64,000 bases of DNA from Setaria digitata (Eukaryota; Nematoda; Chromadorea; Rhabditida; Setariidae), in assembly GCA_003640385.1 (NCBI GenBank), contig RCAB01000015.1, positions 1 through 64,000 of the forward strand. The letters are read 5' to 3'. The notes beneath the pieces are model-generated. The model saw nothing but the letters and a program-made list of their open reading frames with translations. It was not told the origin of the DNA and did not search any database. This document shows positions 25,344 to 38,472 of the stretch, piece by piece. A program made the position numbers and the translations under genes. How positions within the stretch are numbered: the first letter of the stretch is position 1; the number at the start of each line of letters is the position of its first letter.

Positions 25344-26928
25344 ACTAAACGGTTTACCTTTTACCAAATTAATCATGATAAAGATAAGACTAAATTTGGA
25401 TTCTGAACAAATCTGCCCTGCGAAACACCCAGAGAATCGCCATCGAGTGATCACTACTACTTTAATTTTCTACTGAATCCCAATGAAATCACCTTATCCT
25501 TGCAACTGAGCATTGGAATTTCAACTTATCATTTCTAGACTACCGTAGTTGGAGTAATTAAACTTCCAGTGGACCTTTGAAGACTAACCGATCAACGGCA
25601 ACTGGGCATTCTAGAAATAGTTTTCAAAATAGCTACTACAGTGGTCATCTTCACTACGCATATATGAATGCCGATTTTGATTTTTCGAACTGTTCGAAAC
25701 AAAATAAGCAAACTTTATTTGACACCCGTACTTCTTGTAAAATTAATACATAATGGGCATGATCCAAAGTTGCCTTTAAGGGATAATGAAAAATGGTGCG
25801 AGCCCCAATCCGGGTTGATTTCGTGGGAAATGTGGTCATTTCCTACAGCTCCTTTACTCCAACCCATCAGTGCAAACGCAGTCAAGATCCTAACCCTATA
25901 TCGGTACAGTACTTCTATCATATGTTTCCGCTTTCAACTACTTTTCCATCAACATCTAATTCATTAACCAGGAACAATTAATTCAACCTCATCGGAATTT
26001 GTTTCGCACTTCAAAATTTATGCCACTGAGTAACTGCCAATACGACTAAACATTGGGAAAAATTTATTTCCTATAAGTGAGTTTGTTAGTTGTTTACACA
26101 TTGATATCAGTCAATTAAACTACCTTAACTATATGCTGGAAGGACAGTAACCAACATTACAAATTATTCCAGAAAGATACAATCAAATATAGTTCGAAGT
26201 ATTTTTACAAAATCAGTACATTACTTAAAACAAAATTTACTATACAAATGATAAAGAATTCCAACCCACTCCAAATATCCAAATATGGAATGGCACTAAC
26301 TTAGCACGATATATTTATGAAGTCTGTATCCTCTGAAAATGTAAATTTTTTTCAAAAAAAGAAGGAAAAAAAAAACTAGTAAGAGTTCATTTACACTCTC
26401 TACTGTGAACTGGAGTTATAATGTACAAAAAATTTAAACTTAAAAACAATTAGAAGCATCTATTTTCATTTACAAAAATAAAACTGCTGAAACGATTCTT
26501 CCTAGACCCATAACTTCATCGTGGAAAATTTAGAAACCAAAATGGTCCAAAATCCATTTGCTTCAAATTATTTCTTTAAATCTTCACAGTCATCACTGCT
26601 CGGCAAAGAGAACGATAAGTCTAAAAACAAAGTGCTCTCGCTTATTCTCAATGACGTTCAAACCGAAATCGATTTATAGTTTTCAAAATCACCTCCAACT
26701 AAGCTAAACAAGTTAGGCGAGCTTCTCTTTAATCGGGATCTCTCTCTCTTCCACTTCCCCCTAAAAAAAGAAAAAAGGAAAAGGACTGGAATCCCCAGGA
26801 GTCCCTGAAGTGTTTTTAGCACTATAAGAAATAAAAAAATTACAAAACAATGCAAAAAAAAAAAGTAAAAAAATAAAAACAATATAGAAAGGAAACAGAA
26901 GTGGAAATAAAAAACCACGAAATGCAGA
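25344..26928. other. Convergent intergenic region
   Basis: 3' flank of two convergent genes. A block at about 25650-25980 is open in several frames on both strands, but none has a recognisable domain or a codon pattern that stands out. The rest is AT-rich. Confidence 0.45.
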
Positions 26929-29900
26929 TCAATAAGTCTCGTAATACTCTTCACCTGTTTCCACTTCTCCAGCTGTTTCAACCTGTCCCTCATCTACAAC
27001 GTAAACATTTTCGTACTCGTCGGTAGTACGCAACGGCACATGCCTATAATATACCGTATCTTCATCGTAATCTTCCGTATCATACATCTGCCGTCGTTGT
27101 TGCCGACTGCTTGTCTGAAATTTCATAAGTGTATTAAAACACTAACCATAAAGCGCCTGGAACCTTATTAATCACCGTCATTTCAAATGATCAAATTACA
27201 AAGTTCCTCAAGACCATCCTATTTTAAAAAAGGCTCCGGTTTATTAGAACTTAACATCTGTTAGCAAAATGATTAGAGACGGAAGTTGTTGAAACAGAAA
27301 CGCTTTTTTAGTTTCCAAAATTTGGATTTGAATCCTCAATTCGCAGTTTACTCATTACTGTGAAAATGAGACTCACAACGCTCCACAGAACTGCCACTGG
27401 AAATGAGAAAAAAAAAAAGGAACTTGCCGAATCTGTGCGAACTCGATCCGAAATATTTGCAAACGATGGTAACCATTGCGCATAACGTGAGCCTGGCCCA
27501 CGTCGTTGAAATTTTTGTACAACATCAGGATCACCTTCTTTGATTTGTATCATCATGCTATTCAAGTTTGAAATTGAATTCTGCGTGGTGCGAAGCTGAA
27601 ACGAAATCGGAAATGATCATAACTGTTAAATAAATTTTAAAAAAAATCAATTTCATTTTATTTGTTTAATAAGTGAGGTCAAACTTACTGCTCTTAACAC
27701 CATATCCATTGTTTCATCATTCAAACGATAAAGTTGCTCTGAAACGTTGTCAAACAAGAACGAACAAAGCCTGTCAATATTTTTCATCCTTATATCAATT
27801 TCATCGGAATTGGGATGAAGTGGTCCATAACGCTGTTCCAGAGCAATTTCACTTTCCTCTCTGTGACCAGCTCTACTCTAAATTAAAAAATATTTCGATG
27901 AAAAAAAAAGCCAGATATCTATTACATCTATTAAAGATATACTATGTTGCAGTGCTGCAGACTAAGCATTCAATATCTTATTAACATCCATGTTTAAATC
28001 GTAACCGGAAAAAATTTTTTTTGGCCAGAAATAACAAGTATTAGAACGTATATATAAAAAAAAAAAAAAAAAAAAAAAACATAATAATATCTGCAATTTA
28101 TTACAGCAACATACCTCATCAAATCCATTAGTGTTATCATTATCAACATTGACAAAACTGCCATCATCACTTCCTGTACCCTTATTATGATCTGTAAATA
28201 CGTCAGAAAAACTGCAAACTGAGTGCAGATCATTGGAAGCAAGACAATTTCCTTTACATTATTTAACTTTTCCAGTATTTTAATGAAACAAAATTAAAAA
28301 AAAATACGGAAAATATAAAAAAAAAGACCAACCTTGAAGATCTACTGGAACAGTTCTGTGCAACAAATCTCTGAAATTTGCTCCATATAAAACATCCTAT
28401 TTACTGAAGACGGATTTTAATTAATGATACAAAATGAAATGAAACAGTACAAGAACACAAAAACTATACAAAAGATATATAAAGAGCATACCTTTTAGGA
28501 CGGGTAAGCCTAACACGTGCCGATACCTTCTCAGAACTAGTAGCTGGGAAAACAAATCTAGGATCCAATGTGTGACCAAAATGAGTCAACTGCCCGTTCA
28601 CTTCGATGGAGCTAAAAAATGACTTGAATCCATACTTGTTTCAAGCACAGATAGAAATGGATGAAGTTGGGAAGTACTAAAATCTTTCAGAAATATAAAA
28701 AGCGATATAATTAATTTGCTACCCGTCATCACATTCCGTATAAAATAAGTGTGCAGGACACATTGCACCAATTTTAGCGGTACCCTTTCGAGGACGATTG
28801 CGTAAAGAACCTCCTTTGTTTACTCTGTAATTTCAAATCATGAATTTCTTGGATTTTTTCACGACAAAATATATATAAAGGGAAGTCTGGGCAAGCATCG
28901 AATATATTGGCTATCTTAACGTTTCTAATCTCTTTCCTTCATCAATAAACATTGAAAAAACACACAGTCATGAGAGATTCGACAAATTACCTTATTGCTC
29001 CTGAACGATTGCAATACAGCTGTCGCTTATTTTCTGACTTCCTATGTAAAACAAATCCCATATTTCGAGTTACTGCCAGATCATCCAAATAATTCTGAAA
29101 GTGCAGCTTCTCAAATTGATGAAGTAAGAAATTTTTCTTGTACCACCACTCCTTCAATTAAAGACTTCCTTCCTTACTCGCCCCCCAAATCTTCCTTTCT
29201 CTCCAATTACCCACTTAATTATTTTAAGTTTTTCTCTTCCAAGAGGCCCTGTTCGTCTTTTTGAACACTTAGGATAACTAGGGACAAGATATTACAATGT
29301 CTAAATTATAATTAAAAATCAGCGAATAACTGAGAACCTACATAAAAAATACCAAAGTAATGGGATTGATAAAAAGGGATACCTGAAACTCTCCAGTATT
29401 TTTAAATTTCCTTTTGACATATTGTAACTTGATACCGTGTTCATCAGCTACATGTTCATTCAATGTATGAATTGTTGTAGCGCGATGTTCACAACCGGGA
29501 CATTTCACAGAGGCCTGTAAAGGCATTAAATACTGAGAAAACAACATACTTCAAATGATCAACGACAAAAATTGCGATGAAAACCAACCACTTGTACTCT
29601 GATTGCAGAAGATGGATACAATGGAATTTGAGAATTCAGACAACACTCGATAATATAAGGTGTTTTCATACTTTCCAAACACATCTGTATATAGATATTA
29701 ACAGAAATATTTTCAAAATTAGAAAAAACTTACGCGTATAACAACTCGATGTACTTTGAAACGATGTGCATTCATGCTATTGTGATTTGCAAAGTAACGA
29801 TTACAACGATCGCACTGAAGTTTCTTTTTTTGTCCACCTTTTTGATTTTCATCCTTTTTTACACCTTCTTCAGCACTCTGTAAATGGAGCTAAACTTAAG

Positions 29901-30310
29901 GTTTACTCCATCAAATCGAAAACCAAACTAATGAAATAAACTTCGTCTTGTCCTAACCAAAAAAAAAAATCTATTAATGAGACATATTTCTCATCTTAAT
30001 TTTAAAAAATTCTTAAAAAATCTTAACCTTTGCTAATTCTTTATATGGAAAGGCAAAGATATGACCCATAAGAAAAGGGAGTACTTCATAATGCATGTAA
30101 AAATACCTCTGCCTCATGTTTAGATCCTCAAGAATCATGAAGATAAACGATTCTATAAGCCTGCACGCAAGTTTAAGTTGAAAATTCATAAGTTCAATTT
30201 TTTAATATTAAAAAATAGAAGCGAGAAACGATAAGACTGTTCCAGCATGATGCTAGCTGAATGCATTATGTGTACTTTGAATCTTGATACTTCATATTCC
30301 TCCAGATTAT

Positions 30311-30346
<36 letters not shown>

Positions 30347-32103
30347 ATAATCAGGAAGAATAATGAAGTATCGAAGTCCAAATGTTGCATCGTAAACTTA
30401 CTTCATTCAATCTCTCCTCTTCTTCACGCCCTTCGACATCAACCATCTCTTCATCCTCGAAAAAATCATTTTCGTTATCATCTTCACCTTCTTCATTCGT
30501 TTCTTCCTGCCCTTCAGATACATTTTCATCGAAAGCTCTCTTAAAATTAATTGTTGATGGATTCCCAGCAAGATACTTGAAATTTCATAATGGAACCAAT
30601 TATTCTAATTATCAGCATAGAAATTGAGAATTGCATATTTCTTACAAATTTCTAACTTATCAAGGTACAAGGAATATATGGAAATGGAAACTAGTGCCGA
30701 AAGTGACTAACACTGTCTCAATATGACTTTCACCTTTCGCATGCTAGCTGAATGATTTCTTCTTGACTCTTCTCCTTCCTCTGGCTCTTCGGCTTCTGGT
30801 TCAAAACCAGGAACATCAGAAAGATGTAAACGTGCAGCATCTCGATTCGTTTCATCGATATAATCTCCATAACGTTCTGGAGCTTTATGAGCACGCCTTG
30901 GTCTCCTATTTCGTTCACTTTCAATACCTTAAAAAAGAGCTGAATTAAATGGATCAGGAAGATTTGTAAAACTCAGAAAATATCTGCTACATTTAAATTA
31001 TTGGCTTCATGATTAGAAATTATTTTTTGTCACATAACTCTAATTATTACAACTCACTTTCATCATCACTGGTAGGTTCCGACTTCAAATCTTTTCTCCC
31101 ACTCCGCACAGTCATTTGTTTTGATTCAGATGGACTGCTTGTGTTCTGAAAACCAAGTTGACAGCAGTAATTCACAGAAGGAAGCGAGAAGTATGAAATT
31201 AAGATATTATTTTTCTTTATAACAACCTGCACAATTATTAGCCGTTTGTGAGTCGACTGCCAACTTACTTGACTAAAAAAAGAAAAAGCTCTCGAAGTTC
31301 ACTTACCTCCTCCCAATTAACAAAATCTTAGTGTCTATTACCTCAGTTCAGAGTACCTGTTGCTTAATTTAAAAAAGAAAAAAAAAACCCTAAAGAAGTA
31401 ATGCAAAGAAAAGTTATTAATCATGTGATATCTGCAGATGAGAAATTTAAAATCAAAACCTTATTTTTCTTTACAACGGGCTGTATAATGCGGCGTTTGC
31501 GAGTACGCGGGACTTGTAAATGAGTGTTTTTTTTTACACATTTCCGCAACGTCTCAAAAGCAAATCGAAAGTCAGGTTTTGAAGGATTTTCCACAGGTTC
31601 CAGCTTCACAAGTCTTGGTTTTTCACCTGGCGTGTTTGACTTCATCAACATCATCACTTTAGCATGTGGGGGAAGAGTTGTGCGAGTAGCAAATGACGAT
31701 CCAGGACGATATGCATCATACGACCCTGTGCTGCTTTCCAATGCTGAAACGAAAACTAGTGCCATAGGAAATATATTTGGAAAAAAAATGGACTTCAAAA
31801 TTATCTACTGATCAATTCGGCACGAAATACAGACAGTTCGTAAAAAGGCATTCAGCATTATATTTGAAACTTACAAGGATTGATGCCTCGTTCATCGATG
31901 GTCTCATAAACTTCACATACAGGTGGTCCTTCGCTATAAGCATCATCAGCCGTCGTTTGACCTCGTTCAATATGTGCACCACTGGTTGAATCCATAGTTT
32001 CATAGAGATAATCCTCCTCCATTACCATATTCTCTAACTCACCACCCGTCACTTCCTTCTCGATTGATTCGCTCGCCTGCTGCATCCTTCCCCTTTTTGA
32101 CAT
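26929..32103 (-). CDS. C2H2 zinc-finger protein with WRKY-GCM1/FAR1-like zinc cluster
   Basis: Sixteen exons, all in phase: 32103-31875, 31743-31460, 31145-31058, 30927-30734, 30539-30402, 29877-29734, 29684-29592, 29514-29383, 29094-28991, 28824-28723, 28611-28492, 28370-28333, 28191-28115, 27877-27689, 27595-27443, 27114-26929 (756 aa). Seen: an acidic, basic-patched N-terminus; a C2H2 finger at about 333-354 (CDRCNRYF...H....H); a second, looser one starting CPGC at about 395; then GEFQ ... YCNRSG ... KIGAMCPAHL ... LTHFGH with Cys462, Cys491, His513 and His516. That C-C-H-H order resembles the WRKY-GCM1 DNA-binding fold of Mutator/FAR1-derived proteins (inference). A very acidic segment lies at about 266-311, a helical region at about 582-644, and a Tyr/Glu-rich tail ends in GEEYYETY. 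Probably a nuclear DNA-binding regulator; no orthologue recognised. A TTTTAG acceptor upstream of the ATG may be a spliced-leader site. Exon 15's donor (CGA|GTTCGC) is the weakest. Confidence 0.8.
30306..30352. repeat. AT dinucleotide microsatellite forming a near-perfect palindrome
   Basis: GATTATTA, then about 30 bases of (TA)n with one C, then TAATAATC. The ends are exact inverted complements, so the tract can fold into a hairpin. It lies in intron 5 of the zinc-finger gene. Confidence 0.85.
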
Positions 32104-32527
32104 AAATATGTGTATGTATAACGCAGTGTTACAATCTCCTAAAATTCATCACGGCCCGTAAATATTATTTTGCACCGGAGAGGTCGCAGGTGGGGTTACT
32201 CACACGAACACGACACCGCGTCACAAACCATCACACACGCATACCCTAAACAGACGGCACACTGCGAACATCAACAAGTCACCAAATAAGACCTGCGCAA
32301 AACCTACCGTCCCACTGCACCTCCTGTACGCAGTACCACCTGGCTACCTCTGACACCAGCCGACGGTACCACCTGCCCAGCCGAGCTGCTACCCATGTCA
32401 CCGTAACGAACGATGCAGCGCTACTTCTCCGGTTCCATCTAGTAAAATTCGGATTCGAACCAATAAACTTCGGCTCACTGCTGCATACGATTGCAATTAT
32501 GTTTTGTTTTCACTAGAATTGCAGGAG
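32104..32527. promoter_or_regulatory. Divergent promoter region of the zinc-finger gene and mrpl-11
   Basis: Only 424 bases separate the two ATGs on opposite strands. The middle (about 32160-32420) is clearly richer in G+C than the flanks. Minus-strand GAATTTTAG ending near 32140 and plus-strand AATTGCAG ending at 32524 look like trans-splice acceptors for the two genes. Confidence 0.6.
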
Positions 32528-34224
32528 ATGTCGGCAGCGGCCAGGGTGGGTGCTCGTGTTCGGAAGAAGCCTGTTATCAAAATTATCCCTAATCCACTAT
32601 ATAAAGCCATTGTTAAGTAAGTTTACTTAAATAATATCCAATAGTTCCGTAATTACGCTAGAGAAAGGTTAGTCCCAATTTGATAGGCTATTTTCATTTA
32701 TTACTGCTTCTTTTGCCTGCTGCAAGCGACAGATGATAGGAGTATGTAGAAGTGATATATTCTCATATTTTCATTTAATCTTACTTACCGATAGTTCACT
32801 TCAGGTGTCTGTCGATGATAACTACTATTAGGGCAGTTTAAATTTCGGAGAAATGTCTCCGACATGTTTTGGTATTTTTCAGCATTTATTGCCATCTTCA
32901 TTTCCAGACCAGTTACAAAAATAACAATGATTAGAAGTGAAATTTTGTCAGGATGTAAAGTAGTTTAGATTCAAATTATTTATAAATTTCAGATGAAAGT
33001 TAACACTCGGATTGTTCAATACACTTAGCTTGTTATTACTCATCTATTCTGTTTATTTAGTATCAGACCTTGTTGATTTACTGATTATTCAGAGCACAGA
33101 TGGCAACAGCAGCACCACCACTGGGGCCCATCTTAGGTAAAAGAGGTATTAATGTGGCGAATTTTTGCAAAGATTTCAATCGAGCTACAAGTAATATTAA
33201 GCCAGGTATTTTTTTTCTTCTCCCTTACTTAGTAGGACTTTTGATGGTTATGCTGTAGTTTTATCGTCAACTTGAGCTGATTATTTTTGTAACAAATTAA
33301 ATGATCAGCAGGTCGAACATTTCTTCGTAACCTTTGACACACATGAACTTCGAGATAAATTGTACTTTAGATTTTCTACGGAATTTTTCGCTGTAGACCT
33401 CGACCCTAACTCAACAGTTCTTCCATAAATCGTATTGATGTTACATCGTAATTTGTGACCTTTTGTAGCGAAGGATTGAAAATGCTTTTGTTTAAAGGAA
33501 GATTTTGTTAGGCATCCCATTGCCGATACGAGTGATAATAAAGCCAGATCGTACATATGAGATGGAAATTTGTGCACCTACATCTATGTGGTTACTGATG
33601 CATGCTGCAGGGATAAGGCGTGGAGCTACACGCCCACGTAAGTAATGGTGAATGTTGGTTGCAACCAACTAGTATTTCAAAAGACATGATTTTTAATAAT
33701 ATATATTGCAGAAGAAATTTATGTGTAACTGTTTTCAATAGCTGCAAAAATATTGCAGACTTTCAGGTGAAGAAATTGCTGGGATAATTACAGTAAAGCA
33801 TATTTACGAAATAGCTAAAATAAAGGCCACCGATAAATGCCTAATTGGTGTCCCACTAAAGGCTAGTTATTATTATTTAGAAATATCATACTGTTATCTG
33901 ACTTTTATTTTATTCAGTGAACCAATTATTTTAAAATAAAAGTTTTCAAAGAAATTCCTGAAAGTGATAAGTATAAAGTACAATTTCACATTTTTAAATA
34001 TTTCGTCCTGTTGAAAAGAATTTTCGTTTCAGTTGATATGTGAGCAGCTCATTAAGACAGCCCATACAATTGGGCTTAAAGTTGTTTATAATGATCTTGA
34101 TCCTGTGGAATACCGTGAATTTCTGGAAAAACGAAAATTAACGGTTGATCAAGAATTGAAAAAAATAGAGGAAGAGAAGGCTGCCAAAGTACTCAGGACG
34201 ACTCCCATTGCTTCTGGTGCATGA
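32528..34224 (+). CDS. mrpl-11: Mitochondrial large-subunit ribosomal protein uL11m
   Basis: Five exons: 32528-32616, 33093-33205, 33512-33637, 33767-33861, 34033-34224 (204 aa). Family features: APPLGPILGKRGINVANFCK near the N-terminus (the L11 PPLGP signature), MEICAPTSMWLLMHAAG, EEIAGIITVKHIYEIAKIKA (typical of the mitochondrial form), and a basic, Glu/Lys-rich C-terminal extension. The product works in the mitochondrial 39S subunit at the GTPase-associated centre. No canonical GT donor lets exon 4 keep its conserved end (VPLK) and stay in frame. The phase-correct break is AAG|GCTAGT, so intron 4 looks like a GC-AG intron. The ATG lies 3 bases behind a TTGCAG acceptor. Confidence 0.93.
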
Positions 34225-37200
34225 AGTTGATGTCAGATCAGTATCAGTTGGATAGGTGACTAATTTATCTTAGATTACAGATGTTTTGTATCTGTCCTGC
34301 AATTTAAAGACTCGTGTCAAAAGTTGCTTGCGGTTTTATATCATAGGTTGAAAAAATGTAGTAGCCGTGCAATGCCAAAGTTTTGGCAAGCAACATATGT
34401 TCGAAGTTAACGTTGTTCTGGCTTTTTATTCGTTGTATTAAGTTTTTTAAAAAGATATATCGACCTTTTCATCCCCTATCACTGTTCCAGCATTTTATAA
34501 GTGTTATGAAGGATTTGTGTTGTTTCCGTCAGCATAAATAAGCTCAGATTGTTATTTGGTATGGAAAGAACTCCTTGATGTTTGTTTTATACATGAACTA
34601 TTTATATATAACATTGGCATGAGCTTACAATATCCTTCATAAATGCATGCCGGCATAGTAATTAATTAATAGTACTCCATGCTGCTATGTTGCTATGGAG
34701 GGCAGATGTTTTCTGAGAGTCTGGGGAAGTAAGCTGTTGGAATGCTCCCATTAAATGTCGTGGAAATGAGGATGTGCAGTGCCGGGGTGTCCTGTCGTGA
34801 GGGACAGGGAGAGGCAAATGCCGAAAGAGCATACGTCATTTGCGCGAAAATTCGGAGTGGATACCGAGACAGACGTGAGTGCATCTCGGCGACGTGGCCT
34901 TTGTTCGAGTGGAGACTAGAGGGAGCTGCTCTGACCGCACGTCGGCATTGCTTCTAGAACTCTCTAGAATGGCCAGCCCCGCCCACACGGAGACAGAGAA
35001 ACGGAGTGGCAGTGTTGTCCATTGGCAGACTAGTTGGTGGTGAATGGTTGCACTTGCGGTCTGTGTGGGTGCTGCATCTGCGAGTTTACGTTCGAGGCAG
35101 TGATGTCCTGAGGCTATTCGTTAAAATTTGCTTCTTGTGACCATGACCTTTGTTTCGGCTACTTCTGAAGGATTTACACTGATTTGTACTTGACACACTG
35201 TCAGCTGATGACTATTGATCTTGGCGGAGAACTCGAACAACTGTTGAAGCTTAGGATGACAGAGTAGTTAGATGGAATTTCTCAGGGCCATTCTTTCAAC
35301 TATTTCCTTATAATTGGAGTATTAGCTGTATATAGGCTAGTTCTTTCTTCTCCGCTAACTTTTCCCAAATTGCTTGAAATTTTGAAATTCGCTGCACATT
35401 CAAATATATGCGCATTATTTGAGCAGCAACATTAAAAGGAGTGGTTTATTTTTGACAATCGCTAATATTCTTTTCCAGATAACGTGATGACATGGAGGAC
35501 TATTCCGTCCGGGAGTGTTATATCTGTTGGTAAAAAGTACTAGAAGCATAACTCGTTATGAAGGATTATTATTATTATTATTATTTTTTTTTTGCTTTTT
35601 TCTCCTTCTGGAGTCGATTACGATATATTTTCGACTGTTTCCTTAAATTTAAGTTTGACAAAATTTGCTTCATAGGGAGCTTGGGGTGTCAACCACATTC
35701 ATTTAGGCCCTGAGAATTTTAATCTTCAGGAAGCATGTATCTAGGAGGATTTTGTCAGGATAGGTTCTAGTTGCAGGCTTTCCCATCTTTTTACTTTTTT
35801 TTCTGTGATATGTATCATTTGGTGATTGAACTGATTTAGAAAATAAACTTTTTTTGAAGCATGTCAATAGATTATGTTATACACGCTTTTATGGTTTAAA
35901 GAACTAGCCGACGAGAACATATTCACGATAATTTTATTTTGGTAAGGCTTGAAGAAGTAGCTGAAACAAGCGGTTAACGCATCGGACCATCTTGCTGTTG
36001 TTATGGACGATTTCTTGAAATATTCTTGATTTAAATTTTCGTCTTCATGATTTTCCTATAACTTCTTTATTGGTAATGTAATTTAGCATCAATTGCAAGT
36101 TGTATTAATGGGGAAAATGGAGAAGATAGGATATCAGTATTCTTTCAACAAGGCTGTAAAATAATCCTGCTCAGCGGAAGCAAAAGTTTTTCGTGATTTC
36201 AAGTGATATTTTCAATAGTTTCGAAGGGAATATATAATTGGATAGTTAAAAGAACTTTGAAGTGGTGGATTTTATAATTCCCACTTAGTAGTAATGTCCA
36301 AATGGTCACAGCACCAGTGCCGATCAGATTTTACTTGTCGAATTAATAGGAAGAGTGGTAAACCTCGAAAGCAGTAAAATATTTGAGGAGTGGTGATCAT
36401 TCAGTGCGTCTTGAGAAATTACTAATGATTATTATGGCAATAAGCAGGATTAAAAGTGCTCCCCAATAGTCTTTTCCCTGAAACTTCATTTTTCTTTTTG
36501 AAATGAAAGAAAGCACTTTTATTCTAAGTAAGCTTAGAAGTTAATTGAGTGGTTTTTTGAAACAAGTCGGTCAGCAGAATAGGAGATATTAGCCATAATT
36601 GCCTCAAAGTTATGATTTTTGTCTTTCTTTCACCCTGCTTAACATAGTGCTAAATTTACTTCTGTTCCATCTTTGTTAGAAAGCACTTTATCCAATCCTC
36701 AGCTTTTTTCCTGTTCCTGTAATAATGATTTTACAGGAATGGCAGTGCATCATGTTCACTCTAAGGTTAGACTTTGATCAAACAGAATGTGATAGTCTAG
36801 GACGCATAAGTCGGAGGGAGCAAACGAATTTAGCTTATCTTCTTAATGGTACTTTGGAGATTATAGAGGATATTAACATGAATGGAGAGTTTTGGATTTC
36901 TCACTTGACGCTTCCTGAAATAGAAATTGGTAATCTGTTATGAATGGAATGAAGTGAATTGGCGATGTCAGTGCAGTGGACAAATTATTTGAAGTTTCGA
37001 TACTGAGAAAAAAAATGCATCGCTGATTAACAGTGGGTCGAAAACGCTGCGGTTATAGGGAAAGGTTGAGAAGAGAAACTTACTTCTTGACTATTTGTCA
37101 TGCTTTCGGAATTTTTAGTAAGATTTGAGGGAAACACTGGTGAAGATATTTTGGTCGAGAAGTTTAACATTAATTTGTACAGCTCCCACACATTTTATTG

Positions 37201-38472
37201 CATTCTTGATATTTCAACTCTATCAGTGAACAGCAGGGAATGCTTCGAATGAGTAGTCAAGATAGTTGTTCATTTGAGTCAAAAGTGCCATAATCGAGCA
37301 GATGGCACGGAGTGAATGACATCCTATTTGTTGACTGAATAGTCTCAGTGTAAGATGTGAAGATACTGAGAGCTATTAGCTTTCGTAATCATTTGTGAAA
37401 GAAATACTCATTTTTCTTTCTGCATATATCGAGTTTTAAGTTACTTGACTGAGTTTGGTCGCTTTTCTTGTAGAGATCTTAGTATTATATGTGAGCATGG
37501 AAAGTTAATTTCTCTTTATCATTTGGCTCATTGGTTTGTGGAGATAATTAGCTCCAAACTTACACATTACTAGCCTTCTCTGATAGCGGAAGAGAAGGGA
37601 AAAGTTTTGAGGCCTTATTTAGAAGTTCTCTCAGGTATGGATCTTTTTTAAACATCTTACATCCTCAAGATCAAAATTAAAGTTTCGAGTTTTGAAGAGA
37701 AAATTTCTGTGAACTGGAGATTATGGGTTTGTCGAAATTCCATTTCGATTTTTATCTTCTCAGCTGATAACACAGTTTGCAAGATGGGCAGAAGTGTTTG
37801 GTTAAAGAAAGTGATCTAAGTAATAAAAGCTCGGTAATTATTAATCTTCAGTAATCTACTATTTTTTCTTAGATTATCTACACCCTAAAATTCACTTATC
37901 CTGCCTGCATTATTTCGTATACAAATTTTGTTTTACTGGAGTTGTGCGCAACAACAGAAAGATAACATCAGGATTACTGTGGATCGGACTTAGAGATCAT
38001 AATTCTTACTATTCAGACAAAAGTAATGCAATTAACGATTTGTAATTTTTGATCATTAACATTGGCAGTTTGTATCCTTAACAAATGAACCGAAAGTTAG
38101 ATCAAAATTGATTAAAATTATTTCTGTGCTTAGACTCTAAAGGAACAAAAAAAGACTGTACATTTTTAAGAACTCTAAATAATTAAAAGTCCCGTTGAAA
38201 TAGGCTGGTTGGCTTAGAGTCCTTAAAAATGAAATTTTTAACTAATCTTGAAGGGTATTTTGTAAATCAGAAGACTAACTGTAATTAAGGTATAGGGTCC
38301 AAAGTAGTGTTATGAATTTCTTCCAGAGGATTGGAAATACGTTGATATCTCTGCAAGGAGATTTTGCTCCATTAAGTAACGCAGGTTTTTGCATGCTTAT
38401 CGTATATTCTTCTGCTGAAGTTTTGTCGTCTAAAACTTTTGCTTTTACAGCTACGAACTAAAAAATTATAAA
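34225..38472. other. Large intergenic region
   Basis: About 4.2 kb between mrpl-11 and the methyltransferase gene, with no gene recognised. It contains the GC-rich island at 34690-35120 (separate entry) and an ATT repeat near 35570-35585. A 72-codon open frame at 36725-36943 shows no homology I recognise. A TTTTACAG acceptor ends at 38450, just before the next gene's ATG. Confidence 0.5.
34690..35120. promoter_or_regulatory. GC-rich island with clustered transcription-factor-like motifs
   Basis: Visibly richer in G+C and CpG than its surroundings. Motif matches: TACGTCA at 34832-34838 (CRE-like), TTTGCGCGAAAA at 34839-34850 (E2F-like palindrome), TTCTAGAA at 34952-34959 followed by CTAGAA at 34964-34969 (heat-shock-element-like), CCCCGCCCA at 34977-34985 (GC box) and ATTGG at 35021-35025 (inverted CCAAT). 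It may be a distal promoter or an unannotated transcript start. The binding claims are motif matches only. Confidence 0.45.

Noticed and set aside
25654..25981. Several 60-100 codon ORFs on both strands
   Set aside because: Mutually overlapping, no recognisable homology and no consistent splice context.
32446..32462. GGTTCGAATCC on the minus strand, like a tRNA T-loop
   Set aside because: No A-box, anticodon arm or pairing acceptor stem in the expected positions.
34742..34957. 71-codon plus-strand and 63-codon minus-strand ORFs in the GC-rich island
   Set aside because: High G+C removes stop codons by chance; there is no protein-like pattern.
36725..36943. 72-codon plus-strand ORF
   Set aside because: Isolated, no homology recognised, no splice partner in phase.
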